Positions 34,180 to 43,168 of a stretch of 64,000 nt of DNA are shown here, piece by piece. The stretch is taken from the NCBI RefSeq assembly GCF_000421845.1, contig NZ_ATXU01000001.1:124001-188000 (forward strand), written 5' to 3'. The translations under genes were made by a program, and so were the position numbers. The notes below the pieces were generated by a model. That model saw only the letters and a program-made list of their open reading frames with translations. It had not been told where the DNA came from and searched no databases. This DNA comes from Leucobacter chironomi DSM 19883. GTDB lineage: Bacteria; Actinomycetota; Actinomycetes; Actinomycetales; Microbacteriaceae. Every line of letters begins with the position of its first letter. The stretch's first letter is position 1.

Positions 34180-35148
34180 GCCCTCGAACATGCTCGTGAC
34201 GGAGCCGTCCTCGAAGACCTCGTGGATCGCCTTCGCGAGCAGCGGGGCGATCGGCAGCACCGTGAGCTTGTCGAACTGCTTCTCCGGGCCGACCGGCAGC
34301 GTGTCGGTCACGACCACCTGATCGATGAAGTCCTGCGAGAGGTGCTCCGTCGCACGACCCGAGAAGATCGCGTGCGTGCAGGCAATCGTGACGCCCTTCG
34401 CGCCGTTCGCCTTCAGCGCCTCAGCCGCCTTCGCGATAGTGCCGCCCGTGTCGATCATGTCGTCGACCACCACGCACCAGCGATCCTTCACCTCGCCCAC
34501 GATCTCGTGCACCGAGACCTGGTTCGGCACGAGCGGATCGCGGCGCTTGTGGATGATCGCGAGCGGCGCGTCGAGCTTGTCGCTCCACACGTCGGCGACG
34601 CGCACGCGGCCCATGTCCGGCGACACGACCGTGAGGTCGTCGCGGTCGATCGTGCGCTTGAAGTGGTCGAGCAGCACCGGCATCGCGAAGAGGTGATCCA
34701 CGGGGCCGTCGAAGAAGCCCTGGATCTGCGGCGCATGCAGATCGACCGACATGATGCGGTCGGCGCCGGCCGCCTTGAAGAGGTCGGCGACGAGACGCGC
34801 CGAGATGGGCTCACGGCCGCGGCCCTTCTTGTCCTGACGCGAGTAGGGGTAGAACGGCGCCACCACCGTGATGCGCTTCGCGGAGGCCCGCTTGAGCGCG
34901 TCGACCATGATGAGCTGCTCCATGAGCCACTCGTTGATCGGGTTGGTGTGCGACTGGATCACGAACGCGTCGGCGCCGCGCACGCTCTCGTCGAACCGCG
35001 CGTACAGCTCGCCGTTCGCGAAGGTGCGCGCGTCGGTCGGGACGAGCTCGGCGCCGAGTTCGGCGGCCACCTGCTCGGCGAGCTCGGGGTACGCCCGGCC
35101 CGTGATGAGGACGAGCTTCTTCTGCCCCGCCATCTCGATCTTGCTCAT
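34171..35148 (-). CDS. prs: Ribose-phosphate pyrophosphokinase (PRPP synthetase)
   Basis: A 325-residue enzyme that makes PRPP from ribose-5-phosphate and ATP for purine, pyrimidine, His and Trp synthesis. YSRQDKKGRGREPISARLVADLF holds the ATP and regulatory residues, MSVDLHAPQIQGFFDGPVDHLFA the catalytic flexible region, and VVDDMIDTGGTIAKAAEAL the PRPP-binding loop. It starts three bases after glmU stops, the usual actinobacterial pair. Its last codons lie inside a tandem repeat. Confidence 0.97.
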   Translation of the reverse strand: MSKIEMAGQKKLVLITGRAYPELAEQVAAELGAELVPTDARTFANGELYARFDESVRGADAFVIQSHTNPINEWLMEQLIMVDALKRASAKRITVVAPFYPYSRQDKKGRGREPISARLVADLFKAAGADRIMSVDLHAPQIQGFFDGPVDHLFAMPVLLDHFKRTIDRDDLTVVSPDMGRVRVADVWSDKLDAPLAIIHKRRDPLVPNQVSVHEIVGEVKDRWCVVVDDMIDTGGTIAKAAEALKANGAKGVTIACTHAIFSGRATEHLSQDFIDQVVVTDTLPVGPEKQFDKLTVLPIAPLLAKAIHEVFEDGSVTSMFEGAA

Positions 35149-35151
35149 GTA

Positions 35152-36594
35152 CTACTTCCCGCCGTCCTTCGCAGTGTTCGATCGTTCCGCCGCTTTCGCG
35201 GTGCTCGTGCCGGGCCGGTGCTCGGCTACCCACCCCTCGATGTTGCGCTGCGGCGCCACGTTGAGCGCCAGCGACCCCGAGGGGACGTTCTTCCGCACGA
35301 CCGTACCAGCGGCCGTGTACGTGCCATCCTCAATGGTAACGGGCGCGATCAGCACGTTCTTCGAGCCGATCCGCACACCGTCGCCCACGACGGACTGGTG
35401 CTTCTGCACGCCATCGTAGTTGGCGAAGATGGTGCCGGCGCCCACGTTGCTGTCCGAGCCGATCACCGCGTCGCCCACGTAGCTGAGATGCGGCACCTTG
35501 CTGGCGTCGCCGATCTTCGCGTTCTTGGTCTCGACGAACGCCCCGATCTTGCCGGCCTCCCCGAGCTCGGTGCCCGGCCGGATGTACGCGAACGGGCCGA
35601 CGCTCGCGCCCGGGCCGAACACGGCCAGCGTGGCCTCGCTGCGGCGGATGCGGGCGCCCTCGCCCACCTCGCAGTCGACGAGCGTGGTGTCCGGGCCGAT
35701 CACAGCCCCCGCCGAGATCGTCGTCGCGCCCTGCAGGAAGGTGCCGGGCAGGATCTCGGTGTCGGCCGCAATCGAGACGTCGGCGTCGATCCAGGTGGTG
35801 GCCGGATCCTGGATCGTGACACCGCTGCGCTGATGCTCGCGCACGATGCGGCGGTTCAGCTCGCGGCCGGCCTCGGAGAGCTGGGCCCGGTCATTGACCC
35901 CCGCGATGATCCACGGGTCGTCCGTGGCGACCGCCTCGACGGCCCCGCCGCCGGACAGAATGCGGGCCGCGGCGTCGGTGAGGTACTTCTCGCCCTGGGC
36001 GTTGTTCGTGTCGATCTGAGCGAGCGCCGACTCGAGCGCACGGCGCGCGAACACGTAGATGCCGCCGTTGATCTCGGTGATGCGGCGCTGCGCCTCCGTC
36101 GCGTCCTTCTCCTCGACGATGCCCGTGACCGAGCCGTTCGCATCGCGCAAGATGCGTCCGAGCCCCGTCGGGTTGTCGAAGATCGCCGACAGCATCGTCA
36201 TGGCCCGGCCGCCGTCGAGGTGCCCGCGCACCAGGCGGTCGAGCGTGGCCGTGTCGATCAGGGGCACGTCGCCCGACAGCACCACGACCGAGCCCTCGAA
36301 GTGCTCGGGCAGCGCCGCGAGCGCCTGCTCGACCGCCCGGCCCGTACCGGGGACAGCATCCTGGTCGACGATCACGGTGTCGGGAGCATGATCGAGGATC
36401 GCCTCGGCCACCCGATCCCGGTCGTGCCGCACCACGGCGAGCACCTGCTGCGGCGACAGGCCGGCCGCGGTGTCGAGCACGTGCGCGATGAGCGAGCGGC
36501 CGCCGATCCGGTGCAGCACCTTCGGCAGCGACGACTTCATCCGCGTCCCCTGCCCCGCGGCGAGGATCACAACGGCGAGCGAGCGTTCTGGCAT
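35152..36594 (-). CDS. glmU: Bifunctional UDP-GlcNAc pyrophosphorylase / GlcN-1-P acetyltransferase
   Basis: A 480-residue enzyme making UDP-GlcNAc for peptidoglycan. VVILAAGQGTRMKSSLPKVLH (residues 8-28) is the nucleotidyltransferase loop, and VLSGDVPLID carries the metal Asp. From about 270 the left-handed beta helix of hexapeptide repeats carries the acetyltransferase site, with KIGDASKVPHLSYVGDAVIG and GAGTIFANYDG. The C-terminal 25 residues are Ala-rich. GGAGAAGGAG lies upstream of the ATG. It is transcribed with prs. Confidence 0.97.
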   Translation of the reverse strand: MPERSLAVVILAAGQGTRMKSSLPKVLHRIGGRSLIAHVLDTAAGLSPQQVLAVVRHDRDRVAEAILDHAPDTVIVDQDAVPGTGRAVEQALAALPEHFEGSVVVLSGDVPLIDTATLDRLVRGHLDGGRAMTMLSAIFDNPTGLGRILRDANGSVTGIVEEKDATEAQRRITEINGGIYVFARRALESALAQIDTNNAQGEKYLTDAAARILSGGGAVEAVATDDPWIIAGVNDRAQLSEAGRELNRRIVREHQRSGVTIQDPATTWIDADVSIAADTEILPGTFLQGATTISAGAVIGPDTTLVDCEVGEGARIRRSEATLAVFGPGASVGPFAYIRPGTELGEAGKIGAFVETKNAKIGDASKVPHLSYVGDAVIGSDSNVGAGTIFANYDGVQKHQSVVGDGVRIGSKNVLIAPVTIEDGTYTAAGTVVRKNVPSGSLALNVAPQRNIEGWVAEHRPGTSTAKAAERSNTAKDGGK

Positions 36595-36702
36595 GGTGTG
36601 TCTCCTTCTCCCTGCACCGGAAAGGTCCGGATCGGCTCCCCAGGGTGTTCTACCGAGCGAGCTCGCTCTCCGCGCACGGAGAAGCTTCGCTGCACTTCAG
36701 CT

Positions 36703-36862
36703 CTGCCTGCGCTGGTGAGCGCAGGGCGGAACGGCGTTTCAATGCTACGCATCGAAACTCCGCTCCCAACACGCAGAGAAGCTCCGCTTCACTGCATACT
36801 GCCTGCGCTGGTGAGCGCAGGGCGGAACGGCGTTTCAATGCTACGCATCGAAACTCCGCTCC
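36703..36862. repeat. 64-bp direct repeat between tRNA-Gln and glmU
   Basis: Two identical 64-base copies (36703-36766 and 36799-36862) on a 96-base period, with a looser copy relation in the sequence before each. Each includes a CCTGCGCT/AGCGCAGG hairpin and a GTTTC/GAAAC inverted pair. The right copy ends inside the 3' end of the tRNA gene. Confidence 0.85.
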
Positions 36863-36930
36863 GCCCCTAGGGTTCGAACCTAGACCTAACAGCTCCAAAG
36901 GCTGTCGTGCTGCCATTACACCAAGGCGGA
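36859..36930 (-). tRNA. tRNA-Gln (anticodon TTG)
   Basis: A 72-base cloverleaf on the minus strand: 5' TCCGCCT pairs with 3' GGGCGGA with one G-T pair, discriminator G; anticodon stem ACAGC/GCTGT encloses CTTTGGA, reading TTG; the T arm is CTAGG-TTCGAAC-CCTAG. CCA is not encoded. It sits upstream of glmU-prs, as in other actinobacteria. Confidence 0.93.
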
Positions 36931-37082
36931 TCGCACCGAGAACGGCACCGTACAAGTCTGCCAGATCGTACGACTCCTCGCGTTCGCCCCCGAACGGTCC
37001 CGTCCGCCCGCACCGCAACGCCACGATCCGCCCGGGCTCACATCGTCAGCCCGGACCTCCCCTTCCACTGCCCCTCTCCGAG

Positions 37083-37139
37083 ATCGGGGTCACTTTTGGC
37101 CGCGTGTCCTGGCAACACGCGACCAAAAGTGACCCCGAT
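37083..37139. repeat. Long palindrome, 25-bp arms
   Basis: Arms 37083-37107 and 37115-37139 are inverted with one mismatch, around a 7-base centre. Each arm contains GGGGTCACTTTTGG. It has no sequence in common with the palindromes near 13-14 kb. It lies upstream of the MarR gene and could be a dispersed palindromic repeat. Confidence 0.75.
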
Positions 37140-37186
37140 TCACGTGGGTGGACGGAACGACCCGCGAAGCTCAGCGCCCGAACCCG

Positions 37187-37192
37187 GATAAT
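37187..37192 (+). promoter_or_regulatory. -10 box GATAAT, leaderless MarR promoter
   Basis: GATAAT, six bases, then ATG at 37199. The GGAGG between them is too close to the start codon to act as a ribosome site, so leaderless translation is likely. Confidence 0.5.
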
Positions 37193-37198
37193 GGAGGG

Positions 37199-37756
37199 AT
37201 GAAGCACGAGGACGAGGTCGATCGCATCATCGCAGACTGGACCCGAGCACGCCCGGATCTCGATCTCGCACCGCTCGCGATCTTCTCGCGCCTGTGGCGC
37301 GTCACGAAGCACCTCGACCGCGCCCGCGCGCACGCCTTCGAGCGGTCCGGCCTCGCGTCCTGGGAGTTCGACGTGCTCGCCGTGCTGCGCCGCGGGGGCG
37401 AGCCCTTCACGCAGAGCCCCAAGGTGCTCGTGCAGCAGACCATGGTGTCGAGCGGCACGATGACCAACCGCATCGACCGCATGGTCGATCGCGACCTCGT
37501 GCGACGGCTCACCGACCCCAACGACGGTCGCGGCGTGCTGGTGGAGATGACCGCGCACGGCCTCACCCTCGTCGACGCCGCCATGACCCGCCTCAGCGAT
37601 GCCGAGGAGCGCCTGCTGGGCGGGCTCGCCCGCTCGGAGCGCGAGCGGCTCTCGGTGCTGCTGCGCCGGCTCGCGCTGAGCGTCGACCGCTTCGAGCCGG
37701 TCACCGGTCCGATCACGCTGCCCGACCTGGACGAGCCCTCCGCTCCAGCGAGCTGA
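37199..37756 (+). CDS. MarR family regulator
   Basis: A 185-residue winged-helix regulator. Residues about 25-140 hold the fold: FSRLWRVTKHLDRARAHAFERSGLASWEFDVLAVLRRGG, then MVSSGTMTNRIDRMVDRDLVRRLTDPNDGRGVLVEMTAHGLTLVD with the wing motif DPNDGRGV. MarR proteins sense small phenolics or drugs as dimers. No obvious target gene is adjacent on the same strand; the amidase is convergent. The start is set by the leaderless -10 box, shortening a longer in-frame extension. Confidence 0.87.
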   Translation: MKHEDEVDRIIADWTRARPDLDLAPLAIFSRLWRVTKHLDRARAHAFERSGLASWEFDVLAVLRRGGEPFTQSPKVLVQQTMVSSGTMTNRIDRMVDRDLVRRLTDPNDGRGVLVEMTAHGLTLVDAAMTRLSDAEERLLGGLARSERERLSVLLRRLALSVDRFEPVTGPITLPDLDEPSAPAS

Positions 37757-37757
37757 C

Positions 37758-37794
37758 GCGAATGGCCGCCTCCCCCGGGGAGGCGGCCATTCGC
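37758..37794. terminator. Bidirectional terminator
   Basis: A 17-bp perfect stem with loop CCG between the convergent MarR and amidase genes. Confidence 0.8.
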
Positions 37795-37845
37795 GTCGGT
37801 TCGGCTGCGCGCGGCCCGCTGGGTCGCAGGCCGCGCACCCGCCGG

Positions 37846-39549
37846 CTATGCGGGCAGTTCGCCGTCCTCGGGCAGGGCGGGGGTCGAAGCGGGGGGCTGC
37901 CGCAGCGTGCCCGATCCGCCGCCCTCGAACGCGGTCGCGTAGCCGAGCAGCGCCGGATCGTCGTAGGCCGCCCCCGCGAAGGTGAGGCCGACCGGCACAC
38001 CGGTGTCGCTCATGACCCCCATCGCGACCGTGACGGTCGGGATGCCGAGGTGGCGCAGCGCGTAGTTGCCGTTCGAGAAGAACACGCCGTTCGACCAGGC
38101 GTGGTCGGCGGCGTCCAGATCGCGCTCGGCGTCCTCGCGAGCCACGTCGGCGTTCGCGGGGAATACCACGCCGTCGAAGCTGTTCTCGGCGAGCCAGCGC
38201 TCGAAGAGGTCTCCGCGCAGCTGCACGAGGGCGCGCAGTCCGTCGGCGAAGTCGGCGCGCTCGCGCGGATCCGGGATGCCGCGCTGCGCGTAGGCCACGG
38301 TCTCGCGGTAGCGGTTCTCGTAGTCCTCGACCTCCTCGTAGCGGTCGGGCAGCGTGCCGGGGGGCTGCGGGAAGATCTGATCCGGGTCGACGACGGCGAG
38401 CTCGGGGATCGCGGGATCGCCGTTGGCCTTCAGGAAGTCGTCCCAGCCGAAGGCGAGGAAGTCGCTGAACTCGGTCTCCATCCACCCCTCGGGCAGCACG
38501 CCGAGCGCGCCGACGTTCTCCTGACCGGGCCGATCGCCCTCGTACTGCTCGATGAGCGGGAAGTCGGTCACCACGACCTCGGCGCCGAGCGATTCGAGGC
38601 GGGCCTTCGCCTGCTCCCACAGCGCCAGCACGGAGGGGCGCACCGCGATCGGGAACGCCGGATCCTGGCCGAGGTACATCTTCGGCGCCGCGAAGCGCTT
38701 GCCCGCGAGGGCTGCGGGGTCGGCGACGTCGAGGTACGAGGCCGGGCGATGCTCGCTCGGCTTCGGCAGCGCGACGACGTCCTGGTTGCGCCAGAAATCG
38801 CCGCGTGTGATCGGGTCGTCCTGCACCAGCACGTCGAGCAGGCGCAGCATGTCGGGCATGGAGCGGGTGTGGGGCACGACGACGTCGCGGGCGGGGAACA
38901 GCGGCCAGTTGCCGCGGATCGAGAGCACGCCCCAGCTCGGCGTGTAGGCGCACAGCCCGTTGTTCGAGGCGGGGCTGCGGCCGCTCGACACGGTCTCCTC
39001 GCCCATCCCGAAGACGGCGAGGTTGGCCGCGGTCGAGACGCCGGAGCCGTTCGACGAGCCGGATGCGTATGCGGCGGCGAGGTAGTCGCGGTTGTAGGGG
39101 TTCTCGGCGCGGCCGTACACGCCGCGCTGCATGCCGCCGTCGGCCATCGGGGGCATGTTCGTCTTGCCGATGAGCACGGCGCCGGCCTCGCGCAGCTTCG
39201 CGACCGAGAACGCGTCCCACTGGGCGACGAGGTTCTGGAACGCGGGCGAGCCCGAGGCGACGGTGAGGCCCTCGACCATGTACGAATCCTTCACGGTGAA
39301 CGGCACGCCCTCGAGCGCACGCGCCTCCCCCGCGGCGTAGCGGCGGTCCGACTCCGCGGCCTGAGCCAGCGCCTCGGGGTTCGCCACGACGATCGCGTGC
39401 AGGCCCTCCGCGCCGCGATCGTAGGCCTCGATGCGGGCCAGGTACCGCTCGGTGAGCCAGGTGCTCGTGATCTCTCCGCGGCGCAGTGCGCCGAGCACAT
39501 CGTCGATGCTCGCTTCGATCAGTTCGAACGCGTCGGTGCGATCGCTCAT
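37846..39549 (-). CDS. Amidase (amidase signature family)
   Basis: A 567-residue Ser-cisSer-Lys hydrolase. The Lys is in FTVKDSYMVEG, the cis-Ser and nucleophile lie in YASGSSNGSGVSTAANLAVFGMGEETVSSGRSPAS, where the usual GGSSGG is changed to SGSSNGSG. Length is above the family average because of inserts after residue 240. It hydrolyses an amide of unknown type; no signal peptide is seen. It is divergent from a TetR gene with an inverted repeat between them, so TetR likely represses it. Confidence 0.85.
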   Translation of the reverse strand: MSDRTDAFELIEASIDDVLGALRRGEITSTWLTERYLARIEAYDRGAEGLHAIVVANPEALAQAAESDRRYAAGEARALEGVPFTVKDSYMVEGLTVASGSPAFQNLVAQWDAFSVAKLREAGAVLIGKTNMPPMADGGMQRGVYGRAENPYNRDYLAAAYASGSSNGSGVSTAANLAVFGMGEETVSSGRSPASNNGLCAYTPSWGVLSIRGNWPLFPARDVVVPHTRSMPDMLRLLDVLVQDDPITRGDFWRNQDVVALPKPSEHRPASYLDVADPAALAGKRFAAPKMYLGQDPAFPIAVRPSVLALWEQAKARLESLGAEVVVTDFPLIEQYEGDRPGQENVGALGVLPEGWMETEFSDFLAFGWDDFLKANGDPAIPELAVVDPDQIFPQPPGTLPDRYEEVEDYENRYRETVAYAQRGIPDPRERADFADGLRALVQLRGDLFERWLAENSFDGVVFPANADVAREDAERDLDAADHAWSNGVFFSNGNYALRHLGIPTVTVAMGVMSDTGVPVGLTFAGAAYDDPALLGYATAFEGGGSGTLRQPPASTPALPEDGELPA

Positions 39550-39616
39550 GGATCCCTCGTCTCTCTGCTGGTGCGCCCGGTTCAGGCCATTGCCGCGGTC
39601 GGCGGTGCGCCGTATC

Positions 39617-39632
39617 CTGAAAATAGTTTCAG
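39617..39632. promoter_or_regulatory. Candidate TetR operator
   Basis: CTGAAA, four bases, TTTCAG: perfect 6-bp half-sites in the 143-bp region between the amidase and the divergent TetR gene, the place a TetR autoregulatory site is expected. Confidence 0.55.
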
Positions 39633-39692
39633 TTCTGGACGGCCGGGTGTCAAGTGCCCCGTGTCGCCCGCGCGGCGGAAGAGAGGGCGGCC

Positions 39693-40325
39693 ATGGCGAA
39701 CGACACCCGAGAGCGCATCATCGAGGCGTGCGAGCGCGTCATCGCCCAGGGCGGCCTGCGCGGCTTCCGCATGGGCGACGTCGCCCGCGAGGCCGGCGTC
39801 TCCATCGGGCTGCTCTCCTACCACTTCGGCGACCGGGACGGGCTGCTGGAGGCCGCCCTCGACCACGTGAACGAGAGCGCCGCGAGACGCGCGCGGGCAG
39901 GGGGCGGATCCGCTGCCGGAAACCGTCCCGGCACCGGATCCGCCGTTGCTGCCGAGCCCGCCGGCCTCACCGGCCCGGCCGAGCGCCTCGCCGCGCTGCT
40001 GTGCTCCGAGTTCGGCGACGACCCGCAGGTCCGCGCCGGATCGACGGCGTGGAACGAACTGCGCGCCGCAGCGGTGTTCGATCCGGATCGGGCGGTCGCC
40101 GTCGCCCGCGCCACCGCCGACTGGCAGCGCGAGGTGCGGCGCCTCCTCGGAGAGGCGGCCCCGCACACCGACCCCGACGCGGCCGCGCTCATCCTGACCG
40201 CCCTCGTCGAAGGGCTCTCCGGCCGCTGGCTCACCGGCCAGCTCACGGCCGCCGAAGCGCAGCGCACCATCGTCGTCGCACTCCGGCCGCTCGTCGGAGC
40301 GGGCGGTCGCCCGCGCCGGAGCTAG
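39693..40325 (+). CDS. TetR family regulator
   Basis: A 210-residue regulator. The HTH is residues 5-50: RERIIEACERVIAQGGLRGFRMGDVAREAGVSIGLLSYHFGDRDGLL. A Gly/Ala-rich loop of about 25 residues (around 62-87) is an insert after helix 4, then the ligand domain. The ATG is preferred over an upstream in-frame GTG because GAGAGG precedes it. Divergent from the amidase and 40 bases before the AAT-family permease on the same strand, so it may control both. Confidence 0.85.
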   Translation: MANDTRERIIEACERVIAQGGLRGFRMGDVAREAGVSIGLLSYHFGDRDGLLEAALDHVNESAARRARAGGGSAAGNRPGTGSAVAAEPAGLTGPAERLAALLCSEFGDDPQVRAGSTAWNELRAAAVFDPDRAVAVARATADWQREVRRLLGEAAPHTDPDAAALILTALVEGLSGRWLTGQLTAAEAQRTIVVALRPLVGAGGRPRRS

Positions 40326-40327
40326 AC
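40322..40327 (+). promoter_or_regulatory. -10 box for the permease
   Basis: CTAGACT around 40322-40328, overlapping the TetR stop, includes TAGACT, 38 bases before the permease ATG, which has its own AAAGAGA site. A separate permease promoter is possible. Confidence 0.35.
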
Positions 40328-40365
40328 TCGGTCACACCCACCGGCCCGACTGGAAAGAGACGAGC

Positions 40366-41817
40366 ATGACCGAGACCGCGACCCAGGCGCCGCACGAGGA
40401 GCTCCAGCGGGGCCTCTCGAACCGGCACCTCCAGCTCATCGCCATCGGCGGCGCCATCGGCACCGGGCTGTTCCTCGGCTCCGGCAAGGTGATCAGCCTC
40501 ACCGGCCCCTCCGTGCTCTTCATCTACGCGGTGATCGGCTGCATGATGTTCTTTCTCATGCGCGCCCTCGGCGAACTGCTGCTCTCCAACCTGAACTACA
40601 AGACCTTCGGCGACATCGCCAAGGATCTCATCGGGCCGTGGGCGGGCTACTTCGTGTCGTGGACGTACTGGCTCACCTGGGTGGTGATCTGCGTGGCCGA
40701 CATCATCGCGATCACCAGCTACGTCTCCTACATCAACGCCTCCATCCCCGCGTGGGTGCCGGCCCTCATCACCGCCGCCGTGCTCACCGTGCTCAACCTG
40801 CAGCCCGTGCGGTTCTTCGGCGAGTTCGAGTTCTGGTTCTCGATCATCAAGATCGTGGCGATCCTCGCACTCATCGCCACGGGCATCGTGCTGCTCGTCA
40901 CCGGGTTCGAGAACCCCGACACCGGCACCCGCTCGTCGCTCGCCCACCTCTGGGACCACGGCGGCATGTTCCCCTTCGGCGCGAGCGGCTTCCTGCTCGG
41001 CTTCCAGCTCGGCATCTTCTCGTTCATCGGCGTCGAGCTCGTCGGCACCGCGGCCGCCGAGACGAAGGATCCGCACCGCAACCTGCCGCGCGCGATCAAC
41101 TCGATCGTGGTGCGCGTGCTCATCTTCTACATCGGCGCGCTCACCGTCATCATGGCGATCACGCCGTGGGACAAGCTCGACCCCGACCGCAGCCCCTTCG
41201 TGACGACCTTCGCCTACGCCGGCTTCGGCGCGGCGGCCTTCGCCATCAACCTGGTGGTGCTCACCTCGGCCGCGTCGAGCGCGAACTCCGGCTTCTACTC
41301 GGGCACCCGCATGATGCACGCGCTCGCCCACGACGGCCACGCGCCCTCGCGCTTCGCCCTCACCGACCGCCGCGGCGTGCCCCGGCGCGCGGTCTTCTTC
41401 TCGGCGGTGTTCGTGTTCTCGGCGGTGCCGATCCTGCTGCTCGGCGAGAGCGTGATCGAGGCCTTCACCTTCGTCACCTCGGTCGCGTCGACGTTCATCC
41501 TCTTCATCTGGAGCATGATCGCCATCAGCTTCATCCAGTACCTGCGCAAGCACCCCGAACGGCACCGGAGCTCGTCGTTCAAGACGCCGCTCCCCCGCAT
41601 CGTGCCGTGGGTGGTGCTCGGCTTCTTCGCGTTCATCCTCGTGACCCTCGCGCTCGCCGAGGACACGCGACTCCCGCTGCTGTTCACGCCGATCTGGTTC
41701 ATCGTGCTCGGCGCCATGTGGGCGGTCACGAAGCGCCGCCTGATCCGCGAGGGCCGGCCGCTCACCGCCGCGGTCGAACTGCCTGATCTCGGCGACAGCG
41801 CGCGACACGGCGGCTGA
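40366..41817 (+). CDS. Amino acid permease, AAT family (CycA/GabP-like)
   Basis: A 483-residue, 12-helix permease. The AAT signature LSNRHLQLIAIGGAIGTGLFLGSGK opens TM1, followed by SPS-like GPSVLFIYAVIGCMMFFLMRALGELL. FSFIGVELVGTAAAETKDPHRNLPRAINSI is the TM6-7 loop. The protein resembles D-serine/D-alanine/glycine and GABA carriers; exact substrate is unproven. It follows the TetR gene and ends at a strong hairpin. Confidence 0.88.
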   Translation: MTETATQAPHEELQRGLSNRHLQLIAIGGAIGTGLFLGSGKVISLTGPSVLFIYAVIGCMMFFLMRALGELLLSNLNYKTFGDIAKDLIGPWAGYFVSWTYWLTWVVICVADIIAITSYVSYINASIPAWVPALITAAVLTVLNLQPVRFFGEFEFWFSIIKIVAILALIATGIVLLVTGFENPDTGTRSSLAHLWDHGGMFPFGASGFLLGFQLGIFSFIGVELVGTAAAETKDPHRNLPRAINSIVVRVLIFYIGALTVIMAITPWDKLDPDRSPFVTTFAYAGFGAAAFAINLVVLTSAASSANSGFYSGTRMMHALAHDGHAPSRFALTDRRGVPRRAVFFSAVFVFSAVPILLLGESVIEAFTFVTSVASTFILFIWSMIAISFIQYLRKHPERHRSSSFKTPLPRIVPWVVLGFFAFILVTLALAEDTRLPLLFTPIWFIVLGAMWAVTKRRLIREGRPLTAAVELPDLGDSARHGG

Positions 41818-41819
41818 GC

Positions 41820-41861
41820 TCCGGATCGGCGGCCGCGGGCGTCCGCGGCCGCCGATCCGGA
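41820..41861. terminator. Bidirectional terminator
   Basis: A 19-bp perfect stem (41820-41838 with 41843-41861), loop GCGT, between the convergent permease and acyl-CoA dehydrogenase genes. Confidence 0.8.
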
Positions 41862-41868
41862 ATGAGGA

Positions 41869-43095
41869 TCAGGCGAAGGCCGAGACCCCCGTGATGTCGC
41901 GGCCGATGATGAGCGCCTGCACGGTCTCGGTGCCCTCGTAGGTGTGCAGCGCCTCGATGTCGGCGAAGTGCCGGCCCGCGCGGTTCTCGAGCAGGATGCC
42001 GTTGCCGCCCAGCAGGTCACGGGCGTTGGCCACCATGTCGCGGGCGGTGCGGGTGGCGGTGTACTTGCCGAGCGACGCGCCCGGGCCCGACAGCTCGCCC
42101 CGCTCCTCGGCCCGGGTCAGCGACATGAGCAGCGTCTGCAGGCCGGTGAGCTGCGAGAGCATCTGGGCGAGCCGCGACTGCACGATCTGGGAGGCCGCGA
42201 GGGGGCGGCCGAACTGCACGCGCTGACCCGCGTAGTGCACGGCCGTCTCGTAGACGGCCGTCGCCTGGCCGAGGGCGCCCCAGGCGACGCCGAGGCGGGT
42301 GGCCTGCAGCACGCGGGCGGTGTCCTTGAAGCTGCGCGCTCCGGGCAGCTTCGCGTTCGCGGGAACGCGCACGCCGTCGAGTTCGATGTGCGCCTGCCAG
42401 ATGGCCCGCAGCGACATCTTGCCCTCGATGGTGGTGGCGTTGTAGCCGGGGGCGTCCTGCGGCACGATGAAGCCCTGCACCTGCCCGTCGTCGCCGCGCG
42501 CCCAGACGACGGCGATGCGGCCGACGCTGCCGGAGCCGATCCACTTCTTGTGACCGGTGATGACGTAGCCGTCGTCGCTCGTCTCGGCGCGGGTCTCGAG
42601 GCTCACGGAGTCCGAGCCGTGGGTGGGCTCGGTCAGCGCGAAGGCGCCGAGTTCGAGGCCGCGGGCCATGGGCTCGAGCCAGCGCTGCCGCTGCTCCTCT
42701 GAGCCGCACGCCGCGATGGAGCGGAGGGCGAGGCCGCCCTGCACCCCGACGATCGTGGCGATCGAGCCGTCGCCGCGCGACAGTTCCATCGTGGTGAGGC
42801 TCGCGGCGAGCAGGCTCTGCTCGGGGAATCCGGGCACGTCGACGCCGTCGCGCAGCAGGTCGAGATCGCCGAGGCGCTTCGCGAGGTCGAGGGGGTACTC
42901 GGCGCGATCCCAGATGCCGGCGATCACGGGGCGCACCTCCTGCTGCACGAACTCGCGGGCGCGGTCGCGGTAGGAGAGGTCGTCGGCCGAGATACCGCGG
43001 AACACGCCCGCGACGTCGGGGTCGATCGGCTCCCAGAGGTCGTACTCGGGCTCCTGCGTTCCCAGGGCGAGGGGCGACGTGCGGTTCTGCGACAT
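41869..43095 (-). CDS. Acyl-CoA dehydrogenase, glutaryl-CoA dehydrogenase-like
   Basis: A 408-residue FAD enzyme. The FAD/substrate strand is GAFALTEPTHGSDSVSLETRA, GHKKWIGSGSVGRIAVVWAR the central beta domain, and the catalytic Glu is in TYEGTETVQALIIGRDITG, the glutaryl-CoA dehydrogenase version of this motif. It would oxidise a glutaryl-like or other short acyl-CoA with an electron-transfer flavoprotein. No CoA transferase or thiolase is next to it. It is divergent from a TetR gene with an inverted repeat between. Confidence 0.87.
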   Translation of the reverse strand: MSQNRTSPLALGTQEPEYDLWEPIDPDVAGVFRGISADDLSYRDRAREFVQQEVRPVIAGIWDRAEYPLDLAKRLGDLDLLRDGVDVPGFPEQSLLAASLTTMELSRGDGSIATIVGVQGGLALRSIAACGSEEQRQRWLEPMARGLELGAFALTEPTHGSDSVSLETRAETSDDGYVITGHKKWIGSGSVGRIAVVWARGDDGQVQGFIVPQDAPGYNATTIEGKMSLRAIWQAHIELDGVRVPANAKLPGARSFKDTARVLQATRLGVAWGALGQATAVYETAVHYAGQRVQFGRPLAASQIVQSRLAQMLSQLTGLQTLLMSLTRAEERGELSGPGASLGKYTATRTARDMVANARDLLGGNGILLENRAGRHFADIEALHTYEGTETVQALIIGRDITGVSAFA

Positions 43096-43168
43096 GGGGA
43101 TCCTCCCTGCGCCGTCGGGTCTGGCGTCGCTGCGAGGGGCACGACGGTTCGGCGCGTGCTTCGAGCAT

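Noticed and set aside
33982-36870. A long plus-strand frame across prs and glmU
   Set aside because: prs and glmU are unmistakable on the minus strand; the frame is a shadow.
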